Assembly: GCA_028023455.1 (NCBI GenBank)
Contig: JAQFVV010007263.1
Span: forward strand, 1-64,000
Direction: 5' to 3'
DNA: 64,000 nucleotides
Source of the DNA: Epiperipatus broadwayi
Lineage: Eukaryota; Onychophora; Udeonychophora; Euonychophora; Peripatidae
Below are positions 53,497 to 64,000 of this stretch, piece after piece. Made by a program: the position numbers and the translations under genes. Numbering within the stretch: the first letter of the stretch is position 1; the number at the start of each line of letters is the position of its first letter. Under the pieces are notes generated by a model. It had not been told where the DNA came from and made no database searches. It saw nothing but the letters and a program-made list of their open reading frames with translations.

Positions 53497-54060
53497 ATAT
53501 TCACAATAAATTAAATTCCAAAAGTTTATCCATGTATGAAAAATGAAAAATGTGGAGACCATAAAAAGTACTAGATAAAATGTACATTAAAGAGAAAAAA
53601 TTAACACTACAATAATACTATAAATAAGTTAGGAAATTGATAAAAGGGTTATTGATGACAATAAATCCACAAGAAATTAAATTCCCCAAAAGCTGCCTAT
53701 GTATAGGAGGCAGATGAAAAATGTCTATCAATGCTCTAAAAATTGCAGACCTTTTTTTAAATGTACATCTCCATCTTGTCATTTGCTTTTATGCTTATAC
53801 TTCATACATTTATTTGTTGTCTTAAACATACTGGAAAATGAAAAAAAAAAGACTGCCATAATAAGTTCACAGATAAAAATGTTTGTTATGATAATAATTA
53901 TATGAAGTATAAATTTAAAAATAAATGACAAAAACTTGCATTTGCAACATTAACTATACTTTAATGGCATCCATATTTTTCATTTTTCTTATATAAAGAT
54001 ACCTTTTTAGAATTTAATTTCTCATGGATTTATTGCTGTCAATTAATATGCATTGCATGA
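53497..54060. repeat. decayed direct and inverted repeat cluster
   Basis: A unit containing AATAAATTAAATTCC and CATGTATGAAAAATG-like sequence occurs near 53,500 and again near 53,660 (period about 165). Its reverse complement occurs at about 53,967-54,055 (GAATTTAATTTCTCATGGAT with TTTATTGCTGTCAAT). Weaker further copies lie toward 54,200 and 54,340. This looks like an old foldback or satellite-like element. Confidence 0.55.
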
Positions 54061-55642
54061 TTTAATATATGCACTGTTATGCTCCTTAAATACCAACTTG
54101 TCATAAATGTAAATTTCATCTGGGGACTTATTATAATGTCTATGTTTTTATTTTTTTGTACACTAATACATTTATTTGTGGACTTTAATTTTGTTTGAAT
54201 TTATTACTGTCCAGTTACTTTCTTTTGGATTTTGTGATTTAATATTTGAATTATAATGCTTGCTAGATCTTTATTTATATTCGTTTTATTAGGCTGGCTT
54301 TATAATTTAATTTATTAAGGATTTACATGTATTCACATTGCAAATTTAATTTCTTAGAGTATGCTTGTATTAATTACACTTATTTGAATATATTTGGTTT
54401 TTAATTATTATGCATTGGTTTGATTATCAAATATATTTTCACATTTATTTTTTAAATATATTTCATTATTTTCATGTTTATTTTGTTTTTGACATATATG
54501 AAGTAACTTATTTGCATGTTTTTTTTGTTTTTTTTTTGACAATATCACACTTATAAATTACTTTCTTTTTTGGTTTATTGATATGTGGATGATGGCTCAA
54601 TCTAAAGATTGGGTCTATTATGATCTGATTCCAAAGGACTAACCATTAATTGCAACTATCTGAATGTTTGTATCATTATTGCAAAGATTATATAAATTCT
54701 ACTTTCATCACTTAAAAATATCAATATCATCATATTAAAAAAGTAACTCTTAACATAATAGAAGTAAAATGTTTTAAAGGTCTATATGTTATATTTTATT
54801 ATATTAAAAGAAGATCTAGAATGTATTTTTTTTGATAGAACTTTTTTTTAAAATTCTCATATATATATATATTTATAAAGCTTTATGTTCATTTTATTAA
54901 TCGACTAAGTGGAGATAACATTTTTTTTTAATCAAGTCACTAGTAATATAATCATTGACAGAAAAACTGTCAAAGTTGTTTTTTCTTTTTTCAGAGAGCA
55001 CAAAAATAGAACTACTCCTTTTCTCAATATACTTTTAAAAAATTCGATATTTTAGTAATAATAGTTGTTTTAAAATCCAAACTGGAAATGCTTCAACAGC
55101 TGTTAATAATGTGGTTCGTGTTAAAACTTAAACTAAAAATATTAGCGTTCAACAGCTGATAAAATTTAATTTATGTCGCAGTTATTTTTAAAGGAAGACC
55201 ATAAAATTTGCTATCAATGTAAAAGAAAAAAACTCCTTATTTTTAATATCACTATCACTTAATTTAATACCATACAAATTCATGATTCGTTTAAGATTAT
55301 TATTTTGTTAAATTTTGATTCCTATCTGTAACACAATTCATTAATGCTATTGCTTTTACATTATTTCATCAATGTTTTTATATCTATTTATTTACCTCAA
55401 CAAAATATTCATAATAGCAATTCATTAAACCAGTACAGTATTACTATTTTCAAACTTTAGGCCAGAATTTTCTGATACGATCAACAAGTGTTTTAAAATG
55501 TTTTAAAATAGGTTTTTTATTTTATTTTATTTTGTGTTGTTAGAATAACGTTATTCAACCAATAATAAACGCTCATTATTTATTAACTTTATGAATTGAA
55601 TTTGAAAACAAATAAAACTGCCATAAATATCAGTACAAAAAA
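54061..55642. other. AT-rich non-coding stretch
   Basis: Up to about 54,400 there may be degenerate copies of the neighbouring repeat unit. Beyond that nothing is recognisable. Confidence 0.6.
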
Positions 55643-55752
55643 GCGTTCTTAGCCGAGAGGTCATCGCACCTGCCTTGCAAGCAAGTAGTTGGTTGCAGAC
55701 GGGTGTGGGCTCGCGTCCCGGCCGATGCTATGACATATGAAAAAAACAACAA
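55643..55752 (+). mobile_element. tRNA-derived SINE, family member 4 (best preserved)
   Basis: TTCTTAGCCGAGAGGTCATC contains the A box (55,650-55,666), followed by CCTTGCAAGCAAGTAG like an anticodon arm, the B box GGGCTCGCGTCCC (55,707-55,719), the family motif GATGCTATGACATATG and an A-rich tail. Spacing of the boxes (about 50 bp) fits an internal pol III promoter. It is not called a true tRNA because the acceptor stem cannot be paired and the 3' motif is shared with the other SINE copies. Confidence 0.85.
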
Positions 55753-56337
55753 CCAGATTTTAATATCGTTAACTATCTACAGCTTTCAAATTTAAAAGAC
55801 TTCAAGTTAAACTGCACAGCAAAACTTTATAATACAATCTCTATTTATGTGACTATAATCAGAAGTGGTCTTTATATTCAATATTTACTCTATCAAAGAT
55901 TAGGATGAGCCTTAAAAATAAAAATGAAAAGAAACAATGCAAAAAAAGCACACATTATATAATCTAGTCAAAAGATATTGTCACTTTTACATAGTCCTAA
56001 AATACTACTGTCACTACTAATGAAATTGCCAATTTTATATGTCAGACTTCTAAATCTAAAATTAATAGAAATAGAAAAACCATCATTTTAGTAGAATTAA
56101 AATTTTCTCTTTCATAACATCTCTCTAATATAAATCTAATAAAACTAATAGATATTGGTCAATCAAGTGATATATTTCAGAATTTTTAAAACATTTATTA
56201 CCAAACTCAATGCTTTTTTGGCTAAATTATTCATGGCTATTACAAATGCAGCAAGTATTTCAAAAACTTGGCATAAAAGTAAAAACTAATTAAATCTAAT
56301 AATTATCAAAAAGTCTTATTCCAAATATAATTATTAT
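55753..56337. other. AT-rich non-coding stretch
   Basis: Nothing recognisable. Confidence 0.7.
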
Positions 56338-56790
56338 GTCAAAATAAGAGTCATAGATCACATGACCCTATTCTCTTAAGCTTTTAAGTTATAAACAATG
56401 AGGATTGCCAATGCCGCAACAAGCTTTGTGATAAATGCTTAGCCAGAGAAAGCATTTTAAATATCTCTATCAGAACCGCCCCCCCCAAACCCCTGACCAT
56501 GGTTTCATGCTTTGACACTCCTCAGAGAGGTGCCAGGGTAGGTTCAGAAACTAGATCTAAAAATACCAACCCAAAGCCAGCATTTATCTAAAAGTTATCT
56601 ACTGAGTTGAAAATCTGAAATTTTCAGACACCTACATGCCTTCAAACCCAGCTATCCAACTCAAATAGCTATATAGGGCTGATAGACCTTCAGCCATACC
56701 ATATATTAGTAGTCTTAGCAATATAACCTTGCATAAGACTTAAGGCAGAGACTATAAATAGTCAAAATAAGAGTCATAGATTACATGACT
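56338..56790. repeat. GC-richer insert between 30-bp direct repeats
   Basis: GTCAAAATAAGAGTCATAGA plus ten more bases occurs at 56,338-56,367 and again at 56,761-56,790 with two mismatches by eye. The 393 bp between are less AT-rich, contain C- and A-runs (56,478-56,495), and match nothing else I recognise here. It could be an insertion with a long target duplication or a mini-element with short direct terminal repeats. Confidence 0.7.
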
Positions 56791-56852
56791 CTTAAACATA
56801 GTAAATTTAAATAACTACATGATTGATACTCAATAATTAAATTATAACTAAA

Positions 56853-56877
56853 AATGTATATATATATATATATATAT
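56853..56877. repeat. (AT)n tract at the left border of the 2.9-kb array
   Basis: Alternating TA ends exactly where homology between the large tandem units begins, so the first unit appears inserted into this microsatellite. Confidence 0.9.
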
Positions 56878-57296
56878 TGTAATGAGCACAGATGACGTTA
56901 CATTGTGTTTTTATTATTAAACATGAAATTAAAATAAAAAGTTCGCATTTAAAAATTTTCTTTAAGAATTAAAAATTGAAATTAAATATCATCTTAAATT
57001 CGTATATATAAATCGCACAGATAAAAAAAAATTATTAAACGAAAACTTTATTAAAGAAAAAGTGTTTTAAAACTAAATTATCAGTAGAGATTTAAAGATA
57101 AAAATATATCTTTAAGTTTGAAAACACATTAATTAATCAGAAATGGAAATGATTGTTTTAATTAGAAATGTAAACTAGCCTTGGGCATTTAAATGTAAAG
57201 ACATCGGTCAGATAGGAGAGAAAAACAATGGAATCGGACCTCAGCGAAAAGACCATCTCATCGATGACGCAATGTAAATTCAATCCTTCAAATTAA

Positions 57297-57305
57297 TATA
57301 AAAGG
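57297..57305 (+). promoter_or_regulatory. TATA-box-like element in LTR 1
   Basis: TATAAAAGG, about 420 bp from the LTR start, preserved at 60,190-60,198 and 63,090-63,098 in the other units. Confidence 0.5.
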
Positions 57306-57375
57306 ACAAGTTTGAAAATTATGGGGATTATTATTGAGAGATGTGACAGATATGTGTTAGTGCGGAGGTGAAAGA

Positions 57376-57410
57376 GAAGGGATTGAAAAGACGCACTCTT
57401 CAATCCCTTC
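57376..57410 (+). repeat. conserved stem-loop downstream of the TATA-like element
   Basis: GAAGGGATTGAA pairs perfectly with TTCAATCCCTTC around an 11-nt loop. Equivalent hairpins are at 60,271-60,305 and 63,170-63,204. The stems are identical in all three units, while the loop has changed (ACGCAC, ATGTAC, ACACAC within it). Confidence 0.85.
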
Positions 57411-59042
57411 AGTTCTGCTAAGAAAGAAAGAGAAATGAACTATCATTTTCTACATTGAGGACTAGTTAAAGCAAAAATCTCCAGATGGATAAATAAATTG
57501 GCAGAATATCCACCTCTTTAGGACGACATGGGAATTCACGTTCATGGCAAGCAACAGATAAAGTTGGACATTTTAAAAATCATAAGAACTTTATATTCAC
57601 TTGAAACAATAAGAACTCTAACTTTTAAAACTTTTTAGTAAATAATGCAATAGAATCCTATCTGACCAAACTAAATTCTTTATTAATAATGTTATTTGAT
57701 GTATTTTTTATTTATTTATTTAAAATCATTTTGATTTATTTAATTTTGTTCTTTAAGTTTATTTATGATTTCTGTTTTCTGATAAATTAAAATATATCAA
57801 TGTTAAACTTAAGTCGGACGTGAATGGCTGTATAGATTTGTAAAGTTATATTAGGGGAGGGTAATCTTAGGTTATTTGTGTCATTGCTAAATTGGGTCAA
57901 TGGATTGGATATATTGATGTAGTTAGTGGATGTAGTCAGAGATTTGCTACTGGCAGAATCGTTTATATATACGCTGCACTCACCCGTTTGCCTATGGAAG
58001 GAATTATAAGATGGAGAATGCAGTTCCTTTCTATGGAGTTTTTTTTTTATTGTTCTTCTCATTAGATAGATGTAATATTCCTGTCTGATAAGAGTCAATG
58101 TCTTCTCTTAATCTTTTTGGTGCTGCCATATTCCGTATTACATTGAATACATTGATGTATCAGATGAATTGATGCCAGTTTGACTGTGAATTTTAGCCTA
58201 AGGTTAAATAGGGATAGAATATTATATTTTCAAATGCAAATCTATATAGTCTATTCATACTTGACCCTAAATAAAAATGCATTAAATTTAAGTTGTTTAT
58301 AGACGCTTGCATGGATTGGTTATCGGTTAAGTATGTTTTGGGTTTTCATATTTGATCAAAATATATAGACATTCAATAAATAAAGATACCTTACGGTGAG
58401 TATCTATAATGTATTTATTCGGATGTCTTTTAAGTTATTGGTGACAATGCAAGTATCTTATGGCGAATACTATTGGGTTACTTATAAATTTCCCTCTGCA
58501 ATTGTCGGTATCAATGATTTTATATTTTGATCATTTATGTTTATTTTGAAATGTTTTTAACCATTGTAATTTATGTAACCAATCTATACTGAACATTATT
58601 AAAACAAATTTTTATAATTCCATCTGTGTGAACTTAATAAAAATGTAAACTTATAATATAATAGAAATTAAAATGTAAATTAAAATCTAAAGTAAAGTTA
58701 AAAATAAAGTAAAAAATGTAAACTGATTCTAAAATAATGTTAAATATTATATATATATGTGCATAAATAAATGTTTGTATGTTAATTACTGGCAGTGGCT
58801 TATTTTATTTATCTTTTTAATATTGAAATATAATTAGATAAGATATTATATTATTAAATCTCTGCTACTCCCTGAGTTAGTGACTTGGACTAATGATTTT
58901 GGAATCAAAATTCAAAAACAAAAAAAAATTTTTTTTTTTTTGATTTACGTATCTGTCTACTTTATAAATTTTTCTAGGTTCAAATGCCTAGATGGTGCCC
59001 TGTAGTGCAGATCACATTAAGTCCAATCTCTGGATCGTTACA

Positions 59043-59771
59043 ACTGGCCATCCAACTTGGGCCGATTTTTAATAAACTACCAGGGCCCTGAGTAAATTTC
59101 TTTTTTCAAAATGAAATATTTTTATCTGTTACATAATGTCGTATACTTTGAAGCTTATAAAAGCACTGCCAGAAGAAATTGTGCATATATATTAAAGACG
59201 AGAAAGTATAAATAATTTTAAAACTAATTTTTGTTAAAAAAAAAAAGTCAAAAGGTTGCAATAAATATGCTGTTTTTGTTTGTTAATATATATTATGCTT
59301 TAATGTGTATAGGCGCGCACAGCCACGTATGTTTATGATCGAAATGTGGTACCTTATGATGAGTACTGTTTGGGAATTTACTTCATAGTAACCCTATTTA
59401 AGTGTTTCAATTAGTCATAAATAAGTTGGCGGTATTTATAATTGTGCTGCAAATATACATGCATAAACCCATTATCTTAAAACATATTTACCTCAATGCA
59501 ACCGTCTTAAATAAATATAAATAATTGGCTTGTCATGCCATTTTGTTAAAAATAAAATGTATAAAAAAATAGAACTCTTGTGGGGAGAAGGTGTAAACGT
59601 AAATGGTCCTTAGGAAAGCGATAGTAAACATTTTTTTTTTGTTTATAGTCTTTTTGTAAAATTACTAACCGGTTGTTTTTGTAAATGTCTTCATTAATCG
59701 TGTACCGTAATTACTAACCCTAAGTAAAATATTTTTTTTTTGATCATTTTTTTTAAGCAACTTTACTGATA
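59043..59771 (+). other. internal region, unit 1 (non-coding)
   Basis: 729 bp between putative LTRs. Poly(A)/(T) runs and short frames only; no gag, protease, RT or integrase motif. The 3' end (AAGCAACTTTACTGATA before the next TG) is not purine-rich. Confidence 0.6.
59045..59062 (+). promoter_or_regulatory. primer-binding-site-like sequence, unit 1
   Basis: TGGCCATCCAACTTGGGC starts two bases after CGTTACA. It resembles the lysine-tRNA(1,2) primer site and is the same type as in the element at 27.6-32.0 kb. Unit 2 carries TGGCCACCCAACTTGGGC at 61,939-61,956, one step closer to that site. Confidence 0.55.
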
Positions 59772-61936
59772 TGTAATGAGCACAGATGCGTTACATTGTG
59801 TTTTTATTATTAAACATGAAATTAAAATAAAAAGTTCGCATTTAAAAATTTTCTTGAAGAATTAAAAATTGAAATTAAATATCATCTTAAACTCGTATAT
59901 ATAAATCACACAGATAAAAAAAAATTATTAAACGAAAACTTTATTAAAGAAAGAGTGTTTTAAAACTAAATTTTCAGTAGAGATTTAAAGATAAAAATAT
60001 ATCTTTAAGTTTGAAAACACATTAATTAATCAGAAATGGAAATGATTGTTTTAATTAGAAATGTAAACTAGCCTTGGGAATTTAAATGTAAAAACATCGG
60101 TCAGATAGGAGAGAAAAACAATGGAATCGGACCTCAGCGAAAAGACCATCTCATCGATGATGCAATGTAAATTCAATCCTTCAAATTAATATAAAAGGAC
60201 AAGTTTGAAAATTATGGGGGATCCATTATTGAGAGATGTGACAGATATGTGTTAGTGTGGAGGTGAAGGAGAAGGGATTGAAAAGATGTACTCTTCAATC
60301 CCTTCAGTTCTGCTAAGAAAGAGAAAGAAATGAACTATCGTTTTCTACATTGAGGACTAGTTAAAGCAAAAATCTCCGGATGGATAAATAAATCGGCCTT
60401 CAGAATATCCACCTCTTTAGGACAGCGTGGGAATTCACGTTCATGGCAAGCAACGGATAAAGTTGGATGTTTTAAAAATCGTAAGAACTTTATATTCACT
60501 TGAAACAATAAGAACTCTAAATTTTAAAACTTTTTAGTAAATAATGCAATAGAATCCTATCTGACAAAACTAAATTTTTTATTAATAACGTTATTTGATG
60601 TATTTTTTATTTATTTATTTAAAATCATTTCCATTTATTTAATTTTGTTCTTTAAGTTTATTTATGATTTCTGTTTTCCGATAAATTAAAATATATCAAT
60701 GTTAAACTTAAGTCAGGCGTGAATGGCTGTATAGATTTGTAAAGTTATATTAGGGGAGGGTAATCTTAGGTTATTTGTGTCGTTGTTAAATTGGGTCAAT
60801 TGATTGGATATATTGATGTAGTTAGTGGATGTAGTCGGAGATTTGCTACTGGCAGAATCGTTTATATATACACCGCACTCACCCATTTGCCTATGGAAGG
60901 AATTATAAGACAGAGAACACAGTTCCTTTCTATGGAGTTTTTTTTATTGTTCTTCTCATTAGATAGATGTAATATTCCTATCTGATGAGAGTCAATGTCT
61001 TCTCTTAATCTTTTTGGTGCTGCCGTATTCCATATTACATTGAATACATCGATGTATCAGATGAATTGATGCCAGTTTAACTGCGAATTTTAGCCTAAGG
61101 TTAAATAGGGATAGAATATTATATTTTCAAATGCAAATCTATGTAGTCTATTCATACTCGACCCTAAATAAAAATGCATTAAATTTAAGTTGTTTATAGA
61201 TGCTTGCATGGATTGGTTATCGGTTAAGTATGTTTTGGGTTTTCATATTTGATCAAAATATATAGACATTCGATAAATAATGATACCTTACGGTGAGTAT
61301 CTATAATGTATTTATTCGGATGTCTTTTAAGTTATTGGTGACAATGCAAGTATCTTATGGTGAATACTATTGGGTTACTTATAAATTTCCCTCTGCAATT
61401 GTCGGTATCAATGATTTTATATTTTGATCGTTTATGTTTATTTTGAAATGTTTTTAACCATTGTAATCTATGTAACCGATCTATACTCAACATTATTAAA
61501 ACAAATTTTTATAATTCCATCTGTGTGAACTTAATAAAAATGTAAACTTATAATATAATAGAAATTAAAATGTAAATTAAAATCTAAAGTAAAGTTAAAA
61601 ATAAAGTAAAAAATGTAAACTGATTCTAAAATAATGTTAAATATTATATATATATGTGCATAAATAAATGTTTGTATGTTAATTACTGGCAGTGGCTTAT
61701 TTTATTTATCTTTTTAATATTGAAATATAATTAGATAAGATATTATATTATTAAATCTCTACTACTCCCTGAGCTAGTGACTTGGGCTAACGATCTCGGA
61801 ATCAAAATTCAAAAACAAAAAAAAAATTTTTTTTTTACTTACGTATCTGCCTACTTTATAAATTTTTCTAGGTTCAAATGCCTAGATGGTGCCCTGTAGT
61901 GCAGATCACATTAAGTCCCTTCTCCGGACCATTACC
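59772..61936 (+). repeat. putative LTR, unit 2
   Basis: 2,165 bp, collinear with unit 1. The end has decayed to CATTACC. The plus-strand frame at 60,791-60,985 is not open in unit 1, so it is not a gene. Confidence 0.65.
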
Positions 61937-62669
61937 ACTGGCCACCCAACTTGGGCCGATCTTTAATAAACTACCAGGGCCCTGAGTAAATTTCTTTTTT
62001 TAAAATAAAATATTTTTATCTGTTACATAAAGTCGTATCCTTTGAATTTTATAAAAGCACTGCCAGAAGAAATTTCGCATATATATTAAACATGAGAAAG
62101 TATAAATAATTTTAAAACTAATTTTTGTTAAAAAAAAAAAAAAAGTCAAAAGGTTGCAATAAATATGTTTTTTTTGTTTGTTAATATTCATTATGCTTTA
62201 ACGTGTATAGGCGAACACAGCCATGTATGTTTATGATCGAAATGTGGTACCTTATGATGAGTACTGTTTGGGAATTTACTTCATAGTAACCCTATTTAAG
62301 CATTTCAATTAGTCATAAATAAGTTGGTGGTATTTATAATTGTGCTGCAAATATACATGCATAAACTCATTATCTTAAAACATATTTACCTCAATGCAAC
62401 TGTCTTAAATAAATATAAATAATTGGCTTGTCATGCCACTTTGTTAAAAATAAAATGTATAAAAAAAATAGAACTCTTTTGGGGAGGAGGTGTAAACATA
62501 AATGGTCCTTAGGAAAGCGATAGTAAACATTTTTTTTTTGTATATAGTCTTTTTGTAAAATTACTAACCGTTTGTTTTTGTAAATGTCTTCGTTAATCCT
62601 GTACCGTAATTACTAACCCTAAGTAAAATATTTTTTTTTTGATCATTTTTTTAAGCAACTTTACTGATA
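61937..62669 (+). other. internal region, unit 2 (non-coding)
   Basis: 733 bp, collinear with unit 1's interior; differences are mostly transitions and homopolymer length changes. Confidence 0.6.
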
Positions 62670-64000
62670 TGTAACGAGCACAGACGCGTTACATTGTGTT
62701 TTTATTATTAAACATGAAATTAAAATAAAAAGTTCACATTTAAAAATTTTCTTTAAGAATTAAAAATTGAAATTAAATATCATCTTAAACTCGTATATAT
62801 AAATTGCACAGATAAAAAAAAATATTATTAAATGAAAACTTTATTAAAGAAAAAGTGTTTTAAAACTAAATTTTCAGTAGAGATTTAAAGATAAAAATAT
62901 ATCTTTAAGTTTGAAAACACATTAATTAATCAGAAATGGAAATGATTGCTTTAATTAGAAATGTAAACTAGCCTTGGGCATTTAAATGTAAAAACATCGG
63001 TCAGATAGGAGAGAAAAACAATGGAATTGGACCTTAGCGAAAAGACCATCTCATCGATAACGCAATGTAAATTCAATCCTGCAAATTAATATAAAAGGAC
63101 AAGTTTGAAAATTATGGGAGATTATTATTGAGAGATGTGACAGATATGTGTTAGTGCAGAGGTGAAGGAGAAGGGATTGAAAAGACACACTCTTCAATCC
63201 CTTCAGTTCTGCTAAGAAAGAAAGAGAAATGAACTATCATTTTCTACATTGAGGACTAGTTAAAGCAAAAATCTCTGGATGGATAAATAAATCGGCCTTC
63301 AGAATATCCACCTCTTTCGGACGGCATGGGAATTCACGTTCATGGCAAGCAACGGATGAAGTTAGACGTTTTAAAAATCGTAAGAACTTTATATTCACTT
63401 GAAACAATAAAAACTCTAAATTTTAAACTTTTTAGTAAATAATGCAATAGAATCCTATCTGACCAAACTAAATTCTTTATTAATAATGTTATTTGATATA
63501 TTTTTTATTTATTTATTTAAAATCATTTCCATTTATTTAATTTTGTTCTTTAAGTTTATTTATGATTTCTGTTTTCCGATAAATTAAAATATATCAATGT
63601 TAAACTTAAGTCGGGCGTGAATGGCTGTATAGATTTGTAAAGTTATATTAGGGGAGGGTAATCTTAGGTTATTTGTGTCGTTGTTAAATTGGGTCAATGG
63701 ATTGGATATATTGATGTAGTCAGAGATTTGCTACTGGCAGAATCGTTTATATATATGCCACACTCACCCGTTTGCCTATGGAAGGAATTATAAGATAGAG
63801 AACACAGTTCCTTTCTATGAAGTTTTTGTTTTATTGTTCTTCTCATTAGATAGATGTAATATTCCTATCTGATGAGAGTCAATATCTTCTCTTAATCTTT
63901 TTGGTGCTGCCGTATTCCGTATTACATTGAATACATCGATGTATCAGATGAATTGATGCCAGTTTGACTGCGAATTTTAGCCTAAGGTTAAATAGGGATA
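62670..64000 (+). repeat. putative LTR, unit 3 (partial, cut by window end)
   Basis: Starts with the least-decayed terminus TGTAACGAGCACAGACG followed by CGTTACA. It lacks 13 bp at 63,720 relative to units 1 and 2, a deletion between two GATGTAGT-like repeats. Confidence 0.65.

Larger units (their letters stand above)
56878..59042 (+). repeat. putative LTR, unit 1
   Basis: Starts TGTAATG and ends CGTTACA, an imperfect 7-bp terminal inverted repeat (exact in unit 3, which has TGTAACG). It contains a TATA-like TATAAAAGG at 57,297-57,305 and a 12-bp stem-loop at 57,376-57,410. Near 58,974-59,015 there is a B-box-like AGGTTCAAATGCC and a GGTGCCCTGTAGTG segment. Confidence 0.65.
56878..64000 (+). 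mobile_element. tandem array of a 2.9-kb non-coding unit, probably chained LTR elements
   Basis: Units start at 56,878, 59,772 and 62,670 (periods 2,894 and 2,898); the third is cut by the window end. Each starts TGTAAYGAGCACAG, followed closely by CGTTACA. About 2,165 bp later, unit 1 shows CGTTACA, then AC, then TGGCCATCCAACTTGGGC, the usual arrangement of LTR end and lysine-tRNA primer site. LTRs 1 and 2 would both be 2,165 bp, with 729- and 733-bp interiors and no gag or pol. Homology begins exactly at TG, supporting a true element border. Against this, no clear polypurine tract precedes the LTR starts. If not LTR-derived, it is a macrosatellite. No frame is conserved across units. Confidence 0.9.

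Noticed and set aside
55643-55752. A true tRNA gene
   Set aside because: A and B boxes are present but the acceptor stem does not pair and the 3' motif with A tail is shared with three other dispersed copies, so it is a SINE.
57787-58098. 103-codon minus-strand frame in array unit 1
   Set aside because: A one-base difference in a T run breaks the frame in unit 2, and substitutions do not favour synonymous sites, so it is not a conserved gene.
58861-59095. SINE or short hAT-like element inside each array unit
   Set aside because: There are an A-box-like GAGTTAGTGACTTGG, a B-box-like GGTTCAAATGCC and weak inverted ends (GGTGCCCTGTAGT with ACTACCAGGGCCC). The box spacing is too long, and the segment is better explained as the LTR end plus primer site.
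60791-60985. 64-codon plus-strand frame in array unit 2
   Set aside because: Not maintained in units 1 and 3 (unit 3 has a 13-bp deletion there).

Overview
The window is very AT-rich eukaryotic DNA with no complete, intact protein-coding gene. It looks like intron or intergenic sequence of an invertebrate animal. The reasons are the mix of mobile elements (Penelope-like elements, an RTE-type LINE, a tRNA-derived SINE family, piggyBac-like MITEs, Gypsy-like LTR elements), a splice donor next to the only plausible exon, long microsatellites, and a CpG-decay pattern between repeat copies that suggests germline DNA methylation. A mollusc or other lophotrochozoan would fit, but the species cannot be fixed from the sequence. 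Nothing resembles a bacterial operon.

Layout. 1-760: a GC-richer, CpG-containing patch with an open frame ending at a strong GTAAGT donor, the best candidate for a host exon. 760-14,000: AT-rich filler with (AT)n tracts, short hairpins, a decayed LINE fragment cut by a SINE (about 9.5-9.9 kb), and a hammerhead-ribozyme-like motif at 13.0 kb. 14.0-19.4 kb: a nest of elements. A minus-strand RTE LINE is interrupted by a palindromic MITE, a second foldback element, and a block carrying a broken Penelope-like element. 22.57-24.6 kb: two same-orientation MITEs of about 760 bp bounded by TTAA. 24.75-25.76 kb: an uninterrupted CTAT microsatellite of 253 units. 26.3-26.54 kb: a polypurine tract. 27.56-32.03 kb: a whole minus-strand LTR retrotransposon with two LTRs, a lysine-tRNA-like primer site, a decayed gag and no pol. 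32.5 kb: a SINE with clear target duplication. 39.6-40.7 kb: a second Penelope-like relic. 45.1-47.1 kb: a second copy of the RTE LINE. 48.5 and 55.6 kb: further SINEs. 51.3-51.8 kb: a 496-bp foldback element. 53.5-54.1 kb: a decayed inverted repeat. 56.3-56.8 kb: a GC-richer insert between 30-bp direct repeats.

56,878 to the window end: the most striking structure, at least 2.45 head-to-tail copies of a 2.9-kb unit. Its start (TGTAAYG), internal CGTTACA and adjacent primer-binding-like site suggest an LTR-internal-LTR-internal-LTR chain of a non-coding LTR element with 2,165-bp LTRs and only about 730 bp of internal DNA. The copies differ mostly by CpG-type transitions.

No host gene products can be assigned. 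The recognisable proteins are reverse transcriptase, GIY-YIG endonuclease and Gag remnants, all broken by frameshifts and stops.
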